The translations under genes were made by a program, and so were the position numbers. This document shows, one piece after another, positions 5,670 to 10,500 of a DNA stretch of 10,500 bases; the first letter of the stretch is position 1; the number at the start of each line of letters is the position of its first letter. The stretch is from NCBI GenBank assembly GCA_013334845.1, contig JAAXWV010000009.1, forward strand, positions 4,275 through 14,774, in the 5' to 3' direction. Origin of the DNA: Candidatus Roizmanbacteria bacterium (lineage in GTDB: Bacteria; Patescibacteriota; Microgenomatia; UBA1406; GWC2-37-13). The notes beneath the pieces are model-generated. The model did no database searches. It saw only the letters and a program-made list of their open reading frames with translations, and was not told where the DNA came from.

Positions 5670-6419
5670 ATGCAATATACAAAAGTAGCCATTGTCGGTT
5701 TTGGAAGATTCGGAAAAACCCTCTATCGATTACTGAGGGAGGATTTCTCTATCGTCCTTTTCAATAGAAGTCCAAAGGCTTTTGAAAAGCTAGACATTTT
5801 AGATGGTGTAACTATCGCACAGTCACTTCAGGAGGTACTGCGATGTGAGGTGATATTTTACGCTGTCTCTATCGGTTCGTTTGAGACGACAATCAGGGAG
5901 CACGCTCCGTATTTCACAAATCAGTTGATAATTGATGTATTGTCGGTCAAACAGTGGCCTAAGAAGGTATTTACAAAATACCTGAAAAATACACGAATTG
6001 AGGCTATTCTAACGCACCCGATGTTTGGCCCGGTCAGCACTCGGCATGGTTTTGAGGGTCAACGAATCGTTATGGAGAATTTCAGAGTATCACGTGAGAA
6101 GTATGAGTTCTGGAAATCATATTTCGGCCGAAAGGGTCTTGAGGTGATAGAAATGCCGGCTAAGGAACATGATGAGCTTGTTGCAAAAACACAGGCAACT
6201 ACTCATTTTATGGCACGGATTCTGAATGAGTTTGGGTATGGGTCTACACCTATAGATACGGACTCGGTGGCCAAGCAGCGGGAAGTAGTAGAACAGTTGA
6301 CAGGAAATTCTGAGGTCTTGTTTTACGATATGTTTCGGTTTAATCCCGAGGCACAAAAAGCGCTTATCAAGCTTGAAAAGATATTTAAGAAACTGGCGAG
6401 AGAGTGTAGTCGATCGTGA
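5670..6419 (+). CDS. tyrA: Prephenate/arogenate dehydrogenase (TyrA family)
   Basis: The 249-residue enzyme would oxidatively decarboxylate prephenate to 4-hydroxyphenylpyruvate (or arogenate to tyrosine) with NAD(P)+. Residues 5-20 form the Rossmann dinucleotide motif VAIVGFGRFG (G10, G12, G15). The TyrA signatures THPMFGP (115-121, with H116) and TQATTHF (174-180, with H179) are present, as is the DVLSVK strand-loop (~89-94). It is shorter than typical TyrA proteins (about 270-370 residues), mainly at the C terminus, and has no fused chorismate mutase or ACT domain, so feedback control by an ACT domain is absent. Control appears to be at the leader attenuator. The ATG at 5670 is fixed by the Rossmann strand starting at residue 5. 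No other aromatic-pathway gene is in the window. NAD versus NADP preference and prephenate versus arogenate use cannot be decided. Confidence 0.85.
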   Translation: MQYTKVAIVGFGRFGKTLYRLLREDFSIVLFNRSPKAFEKLDILDGVTIAQSLQEVLRCEVIFYAVSIGSFETTIREHAPYFTNQLIIDVLSVKQWPKKVFTKYLKNTRIEAILTHPMFGPVSTRHGFEGQRIVMENFRVSREKYEFWKSYFGRKGLEVIEMPAKEHDELVAKTQATTHFMARILNEFGYGSTPIDTDSVAKQREVVEQLTGNSEVLFYDMFRFNPEAQKALIKLEKIFKKLARECSRS

Positions 6420-6450
6420 TGAACCTTTGGTTGAGCGTCACTAACTGCTG

Positions 6451-6532
6451 TGCCGGGAGAGGGAGTCGAACCCTCACTCCTTTGGGGAACTGGATTTTAA
6501 GTCCAGCGTGTCTGCCATTCCACCACCCCGGC
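6451..6532 (-). tRNA. tRNA-Leu(TAA)
   Basis: This is a type II tRNA with a long variable arm. Acceptor GCCGGGG/TCCCGGC, anticodon stem CTGGA/TCCAG around CTTAAAA (anticodon TAA, reading TTA/TTG), and T arm GAGGG-TTCGACT-CCCTC. The discriminator is A; CCA is not encoded. It converges with tyrA, whose stop lies 31 bases away. Confidence 0.95.
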
Positions 6533-6554
6533 TCTCACTCACTTCATTCGTATA

Positions 6555-6646
6555 AACATGAAACAGTAACATAGAACTATACTTTCAGTTTGTTACATGT
6601 TCTGACCTAGCAATGCGGGTGAACATTCCATGTTATGGTTAACATG
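6555..6646. repeat. Intergenic inverted repeats with recurring ACATG(T) elements
   Basis: Between tRNA-Leu and ruvB there are two inverted repeats. AACATGAAACA (6555-6565) is complementary to TGTTACATGTT (6591-6601) with one mismatch. CATGTTA (6629-6635) and TAACATG (6640-6646) form a perfect 7-bp stem with a 4-base loop. Neither is followed by a T-run on either strand, so they are not ordinary intrinsic terminators. Function unknown. Confidence 0.4.
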
Positions 6647-6705
6647 TATCCATCTATAAGGAGCTCTATTCTCCTTGATGACGTCATTGTGTAAAACCTT
6701 GACTT

Positions 6706-6714
6706 ATTATATCA
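6706..6714 (-). promoter_or_regulatory. Extended -10 box overlapping the ruvB stop codon
   Basis: TGATATAAT begins with the ruvB TGA stop itself and reads on the minus strand toward tRNA-Leu, with predicted start near 6699, about 165 bases before the mature tRNA. It may drive tRNA-Leu as a long precursor, a 26-codon open frame (6687-6607), or a small RNA. No clear -35. Confidence 0.35.
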
Positions 6715-7704
6715 AACTAAGCTGGGCTGTTCTATTTGAGATTTTGGAGGCTTGATATGCAGGTGCTTTAGACCGAGAGGAGTAACTACCCGTCCGCGAG
6801 GAGTTTTTTTAATAAATCCTATCTGGAGTAGATATGGCTCGATAAATTCCTCAATGGTCTGTTGATCTTCGGAGAGGGAAGATGCGATGGTATTTACTCC
6901 CAGTGGAGTATTTTGAAACTTTTCCGCTATCAATCGAAGATATTTAATATCGATGTCGGAAAGTCCATATTCATCAAGTTCAAGAAGATTAAATAACTTT
7001 TCTACAAGCCCTGCATCAATTTGATGATGTTTGTCTACTTCAAATACATCCCGGGCACGTTTCAGAATCCGGTTTGCCAGGCGAGGAGTTCGGCGTGAAC
7101 GTTTAGCGATTTCGATAGCAGCCTCTTTGGTAATAGGAATATTTAGTATCTTACTTGAACGCGTAATAATTTCCACCATTTCGTCTGTATGATAGTAATC
7201 TAGGCGCAATAACAAGCCAAATCGGTCTCTCAGCGGTGCTGAAAGAAGGGCTAATTTCGTTGTTGCCGAGACTATTGAGATCTTGGGCACTGGCAATCGA
7301 ACCGTACGTGCGCTGGGCCCCTTTCCGATAATAATATCGAGCGCGTACTCTTCCATTACAGGATAAAGCATTTCCTCAACAGCCTTAGGCAATCGGTGGA
7401 TTTCATCAATAAATAGTACGTCGTTATCCTTTAGATTAGTAAGTATGGCTGCCAAATCTCCAGATTTTGTTATAGCTGCTCCTGAGGTGATCTTCAAGTC
7501 GCCATTTAGTTCGTTGGCAATAATATAAGCAAGTGTAGTTTTGCCAATACCAGGCGGTCCGTAAAATAGAATATGCTCACTCGGTGTTCCCCGACTTTTT
7601 ACCGCATCAACGAACACCTTCAACGTCTTTACGATATTTTCCTGTCCTATGTAGTCTCCGAGTAATTTCGGGCGTAAATTATTTAAATCTATCGGTACAT
7701 CCAT
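6712..7704 (-). CDS. ruvB: Holliday junction branch-migration DNA helicase RuvB
   Basis: RuvB is the AAA+ motor that, loaded by RuvA, pumps DNA through a Holliday junction during recombination and fork repair. The 330-residue length is typical. Seen in order: the N-terminal LRPKLLGDYIGQ, Walker A GPPGIGKTT (49-57), Walker B VLFIDEIHR (96-104), sensor 1 SATTK (146-150), arginine-finger segment PLRDRFG (157-163), sensor 2 RTPRLANR (205-212), and a C-terminal winged helix (~255-325; EPYLLQIGFIKKTPRGR is the family signature for junction contact). The start at 7704 gives the usual N terminus. It has no Shine-Dalgarno, but TGTTAAGAT lies 6 bases upstream. It follows ruvA after 32 bases, the common ruvAB order. 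ruvC is not in the window. Confidence 0.97.
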   Translation of the reverse strand: MDVPIDLNNLRPKLLGDYIGQENIVKTLKVFVDAVKSRGTPSEHILFYGPPGIGKTTLAYIIANELNGDLKITSGAAITKSGDLAAILTNLKDNDVLFIDEIHRLPKAVEEMLYPVMEEYALDIIIGKGPSARTVRLPVPKISIVSATTKLALLSAPLRDRFGLLLRLDYYHTDEMVEIITRSSKILNIPITKEAAIEIAKRSRRTPRLANRILKRARDVFEVDKHHQIDAGLVEKLFNLLELDEYGLSDIDIKYLRLIAEKFQNTPLGVNTIASSLSEDQQTIEEFIEPYLLQIGFIKKTPRGRVVTPLGLKHLHIKPPKSQIEQPSLV

Positions 7705-7710
7705 ACGAGT

Positions 7711-7719
7711 ATCTTAACA
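7711..7719 (-). promoter_or_regulatory. Candidate extended -10 of ruvB, predicted leaderless
   Basis: TG-T-TAAGAT matches the extended -10 with 4 of 6 hexamer bases and ends exactly 6 bases before the ruvB ATG, the same spacing as at ruvA and the tyr leader. It is weaker than those two. Confidence 0.35.
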
Positions 7720-7736
7720 GATTGATAAACGATCGT

Positions 7737-8306
7737 TCAACTAGTTAGCTTTAATCCTGCTTTAATTTTATCTTCAATGCTTAAATCGGGAGGTATTTTT
7801 GAAAGTAGCTCACGCGCCTCTTGTGCTTTAAACCCAAGGGCAACAAAAGCATCGACGACAGTTTTATCATCGTCAGAAACCATCTTTTCAGAAGGCAGTT
7901 TAAACTCTGATTTGAGTTTTTGAGAAAGCTCGAGCACAATTTTTAATGCCGTTTTTTTACCAAGGCCGGGCACCTTTGAGAAATACTCAGCATCATTGTC
8001 TCTCACAGCCTGAATAAGATCATCTACTTGAGTACGGCATATTACCGAATATGCGGTTTTAGGTCCTACTCCAGGAACATCAAGAAGCAGCTTAAACATC
8101 ATGTGCTGATTCTTCGACTCAAATCCAAACAGAGCCTGTACATCTTCCCTGACATGATGATAGGTATAAATTTCAATATCTACTGGAAGGAATTTGTTGC
8201 TGAGTGAAGGAGGAAGGTAAACGAGGTAAAACAGCCCGGAAACGGTCTCTATAAGTCCTTCATTACCATCACATTCAACGAGTTTACCCTTTATTTTACC
8301 AATCAT
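7737..8306 (-). CDS. ruvA: Holliday junction DNA-binding subunit RuvA
   Basis: RuvA tetramers hold the four-way junction open and recruit RuvB. The 189-residue protein has the usual three domains: an OB-fold N domain (MIGKIKGKLV ... to ~65) with the acidic-pin residues in HHVREDVQALFGF (E54, D55), a middle domain with two helix-hairpin-helix motifs (LLDVPGVGPKTA at ~74-85 and KVPGLGKKTA at 111-120), and, after a flexible acidic linker (~138-148), a small C-terminal three-helix domain (VVDAFVALGFKAQEARELL) that binds RuvB. It begins 7 bases after the eno stop. Its own promoter appears to sit inside the last codons and stop of eno, so it may be expressed both with and without eno. Confidence 0.97.
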   Translation of the reverse strand: MIGKIKGKLVECDGNEGLIETVSGLFYLVYLPPSLSNKFLPVDIEIYTYHHVREDVQALFGFESKNQHMMFKLLLDVPGVGPKTAYSVICRTQVDDLIQAVRDNDAEYFSKVPGLGKKTALKIVLELSQKLKSEFKLPSEKMVSDDDKTVVDAFVALGFKAQEARELLSKIPPDLSIEDKIKAGLKLTS

Positions 8307-8312
8307 AGCCTC

Positions 8313-8321
8313 ATTATATCA
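8313..8321 (-). promoter_or_regulatory. Extended -10 promoter of ruvA, predicted leaderless, embedded in the eno stop
   Basis: A perfect TGATATAAT overlaps the last codons and the TAA stop of the enolase-like gene. Six bases (gaggct) separate it from the ruvA ATG, placing the transcription start on the A of the start codon. GAGG at 3 bases from the ATG is too close to be a good Shine-Dalgarno. Confidence 0.55.
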
Positions 8322-9582
8322 TTTCAAGGCTCTCTATTTGCCAGAGACGATTATACTTTGCTACACGCTCGCCACGTGATGGTGCACCGAAGCGTACAAA
8401 ATCAGCCTGAAGTCCCACCGCCAGATCTGCTACAAAAGTATCGTTTGTCTCACCACTTCGTTGAGAAATGATATAGCTAAATTTGTTTTGACGAGCTAAA
8501 TTAATCAGCTCCAGTGTCTCCGTCACTGTACCAATCTGGCTTGGCTTGATAAGAATAGAGGAACAAGAACTCTCTTTAATGGCTCGGGATAGACGTTCCT
8601 TGTTTGTGGCCAATAGGTTTCCTCCTACTAAATAAGTCTGCTCGGGTGTGCTTTCCGACATCTTTTTCCATCCATCCCAGTCATCATCCTGAAGAGGATC
8701 TTCTATCGCTAGAACAGAATATACGCTCAATAGATGTAGAAGATACTCTATGTATTCTTCACGTTTTAACGGGTGGGGTTTGTCTTTGACGATATAACGA
8801 TCATCTTTGTAAAAATGATTTGCAGCAATATCAAGGCCAAAAAAGACATCGAGTCCCGGCTTGAGATTCCTTTGGTTGAGTGCCTCATTGAGCACTTCGA
8901 GCGCATCAAGGTTAGTACTGAAATTGGGGGTGAAGCCTCCCTCTTCGCCCACTGAAACACTTGCATTCCGATATTCAAGTACCCGTTTTAATTCATGATA
9001 AACCTCAACTCCGATCTGATAGGCCTTTGCAAAATTGAAAGAAGATGATGGAACGATCTGAAACTCCTGAAAATCGAGGTTGTTGTTTGCATGTTTCCCT
9101 CCGTTAATAATGCTAAAGATAGGTGAGGGTATTCTATCTATCACAATATCTTTTGCAAATATCGACTTATAGAGCGTATTAATATAGCGAAAAAGAGGAA
9201 TGTGGTTGTCTGCAGCTGCCGCTTTCGTGAGTAGCTGTGAGATCGCGAGCGTCGTATTTGCACCTAGTCGGGACTTATTCTTAGTTCCGTCAGCCTTTAT
9301 GAGCCAATAATCGATCTCTACCTGTTTTGTTGGCTGAATTCCTATTAATTTTGGCGAAAGTAGTTCGTTTATATATGATACAGCTTTCCTAACACCCATA
9401 TTATCGAAGCGGGCAGGATCGTTATCGCGAAGCTCCAGTGCCTCGTATTTCCCTACAGTACTTCCTGAGGGTACAGAAGTTACTACCTCAATGCCGTTGT
9501 CGAGAGTAAGTCTTGATTCAATAGCAGGATATCCACGCGAATCAATAATTTCATACGCGATAATTTTAGTAATTTTTCCCAT
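8314..9582 (-). CDS. eno: Enolase-family protein with altered active-site residues
   Basis: Full-length homology to enolase (2-phosphoglycerate to PEP) is clear from DSRGYPAIE to AKYNRLWQIE, 422 residues. The ATG at 9582 is preferred (MGKITK..., one base after the pps stop); a TTG at 9600 would overlap pps. Conserved and present (numbered from this ATG): H164 in GGKHANN, E173 in QEF, E214 in VGEEGG, metal-type D251, E294 in IEDP, K346 and the RSGET motif. Altered: the VGDDL motif carrying the third Mg ligand reads VGGNL (G321, N322); KVNQ after the base Lys reads KPSQ; SHRSGET reads SQRSGET (Q374); the substrate Lys of IKTG is Arg (R397, VRFG); and the SGASTG loop reads SGSTVG. It may be a divergent but active enolase or a paralogue with changed activity. 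The preceding pps suggests a link to PEP. Confidence 0.85.
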   Translation of the reverse strand: MGKITKIIAYEIIDSRGYPAIESRLTLDNGIEVVTSVPSGSTVGKYEALELRDNDPARFDNMGVRKAVSYINELLSPKLIGIQPTKQVEIDYWLIKADGTKNKSRLGANTTLAISQLLTKAAAADNHIPLFRYINTLYKSIFAKDIVIDRIPSPIFSIINGGKHANNNLDFQEFQIVPSSSFNFAKAYQIGVEVYHELKRVLEYRNASVSVGEEGGFTPNFSTNLDALEVLNEALNQRNLKPGLDVFFGLDIAANHFYKDDRYIVKDKPHPLKREEYIEYLLHLLSVYSVLAIEDPLQDDDWDGWKKMSESTPEQTYLVGGNLLATNKERLSRAIKESSCSSILIKPSQIGTVTETLELINLARQNKFSYIISQRSGETNDTFVADLAVGLQADFVRFGAPSRGERVAKYNRLWQIESLEMI

Positions 9583-9583
9583 A

Positions 9584-10500
9584 TTATTTCGTTTCACCAA
9601 GCTTCTTTTCTATATCGTGGATGAGTTCGCGAGTTCGTTCTATTGCATCAGGGTTTACTGAGACACTGGTGATGCCTGCCTTAACCAGACGTTCTACAAG
9701 TTCCGGATAATCGGAAGCGGCTTGGCCACAAATCGAGCATGTGATTCCATACTTGGAGCAAGTATTTACGATATGTTCTAACAGATTTGAAACTGCTGGA
9801 CAACGCTCATCGTAGATATATGAAACTTCCTCGTTGTCTCGATCAACCCCCATCAACATCATAGTAAGGTCATTCGTTCCGATTGAAACGCCATCAATGC
9901 CAATCTTGATAAACTCTTCAAGCTGTAGGGCACATGCAGGAACTTCCACCATGATCCAAAGTTTAAATCCCGGAAGTTCAAACATTCCGTTTTGCGTCAT
10001 AATGTTTTTAATCTTGATGAGCTCCCAGGGAGCACGAACAAAAGGAATCATCATATGAACATTGCGATACCCCATCTCCCATATTCTTTTAATTGCCTCC
10101 AATTCCAGCTCAAATACTTCAGGGGCCTGAATGTATCGTGAAGCTCCCCGGAATCCCAACATTGGATTTTCTTCTTCGGGCTCGTAGCGACTGCCGCCAA
10201 TCAGTTTGCGGTATTCATTGCTCTTGAAATCCGACAGGCGCACGATGACCGGCTTGGGCCAGAACGCAGCCGCAATGGTGGCCACACCCTCAGCCACGCG
10301 GTCCACATAAAAAGCCCTGGGCGATGCATGGCCACGCGCCACGGATTCCACCGCTTTCTTCAAATCAGCATCTACATTGGGGTAGTCCAGGATCGCCTTC
10401 GGATGTACACCAATGTTGTTGTTGATGATGAATTCCAGCCGCGCCAGACCCACGCCGGCATTGGGGAGCTGGCAGAAATCAAAGGCCAGCTGCGGATTGC
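9584..10500 (-). CDS. ppsA: Phosphoenolpyruvate synthase, C-terminal part (5' end beyond the window)
   Basis: PEP synthase converts pyruvate, ATP and water to PEP, AMP and phosphate, feeding gluconeogenesis. About 304 C-terminal residues are visible; the frame stays open to the right edge (NPQLAFDFCQLPNAGVGLARLEF), so the GTG at 10453 is internal and not a start. Hallmarks of the PEP-utilising TIM-barrel domain: GLARLEFIINNNIGVHP, VIVRLSDFKSNEY, the GGxRYEPEEENPMLGFRG block, VSIGTNDLTMM, and near the end the catalytic-Cys motif SICGQAAS (Cys codon 9728-9730) followed by SVSVNPDAI. One base separates its TAA from the eno ATG. Roughly the first 90 visible codons (10185-10500) are about 57% GC against about 44% in 9601-9900, with a matching change in codon choice. 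Confidence 0.95.
   Translation of the reverse strand, partial: NPQLAFDFCQLPNAGVGLARLEFIINNNIGVHPKAILDYPNVDADLKKAVESVARGHASPRAFYVDRVAEGVATIAAAFWPKPVIVRLSDFKSNEYRKLIGGSRYEPEEENPMLGFRGASRYIQAPEVFELELEAIKRIWEMGYRNVHMMIPFVRAPWELIKIKNIMTQNGMFELPGFKLWIMVEVPACALQLEEFIKIGIDGVSIGTNDLTMMLMGVDRDNEEVSYIYDERCPAVSNLLEHIVNTCSKYGITCSICGQAASDYPELVERLVKAGITSVSVNPDAIERTRELIHDIEKKLGETK

Noticed and set aside
6629..6646. CATGTTA-TGGT-TAACATG hairpin as an intrinsic terminator of ruvB
   Set aside because: AT-rich stem with no T-run on either side; kept only as an inverted repeat.
6417..6714. TGA recoding (Gly or Trp), as in some CPR lineages
   Set aside because: TGA ends tyrA and ruvB at the family-typical C termini, so it acts as a stop.
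9583..9600. TTG start at 9600 or GTG at 9597 for the enolase-like gene
   Set aside because: These add VKRNN-type residues with no family match; the ATG at 9582 gives the standard N terminus and a 1-base gap to pps.
10451..10453. GTG at 10453 as the start of a short PEP-synthase-like gene
   Set aside because: The frame continues upstream with family-typical residues (CQLPNAGVGLARLEF), so the gene simply runs off the window.

Overview
The window is an AT-leaning bacterial segment (roughly 40% GC) with short intergenic gaps and genes on both strands. Visible start codons lack clear Shine-Dalgarno sequences. Several starts instead sit 6-7 bases behind an extended -10 box (TGnTATAAT-like), which suggests leaderless mRNAs. 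Together with a Pro/Thr-linker, fibronectin-III, membrane-anchored surface protein, this fits a Patescibacteria/CPR-type genome, probably Microgenomates-like. The lineage is an inference from style, not a marker-gene result. TGA is an ordinary stop here (tyrA, ruvB), so a Gracilibacteria-type recoded genome is unlikely.

Left part (1-2770): the 3' end of a regulator-like gene (remnant receiver-like region plus probable C-terminal winged helix), then a 14-TM-type MFS drug-exporter-like gene. The MFS gene converges, with overlapping stop codons, on a Nudix hydrolase. Two tandem tRNA genes (Thr-TGT, Arg-TCT) lie upstream of the Nudix gene on the minus strand.

Middle (2860-5460): two stacked promoters drive a tight cluster of a secreted and membrane-anchored surface protein and two unrecognised small proteins that overlap each other.

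The highlight is 5550-5669 upstream of a prephenate/arogenate dehydrogenase (tyrA). An extended -10 promoter lies exactly 6 bases before an ATG that opens a 20-codon leader peptide with Tyr-Tyr-Leu-Tyr. The leader is followed by mutually exclusive GC hairpins and an intrinsic terminator whose T-run abuts the tyrA ATG. All parts of a tyrosine-responsive, leader-peptide transcription attenuator are present, apparently on a leaderless transcript.

Right part, all minus strand: phosphoenolpyruvate synthase (runs off the right edge), an enolase homologue, ruvA, ruvB, then tRNA-Leu(TAA). The enolase homologue lacks several otherwise near-invariant active-site residues. The PEP synthase gene changes sharply in base composition near 10185, suggesting intragenic recombination or a contig chimera. 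pps and eno both concern PEP; ruvA and ruvB form the Holliday-junction branch-migration motor and each appears to have its own leaderless promoter.
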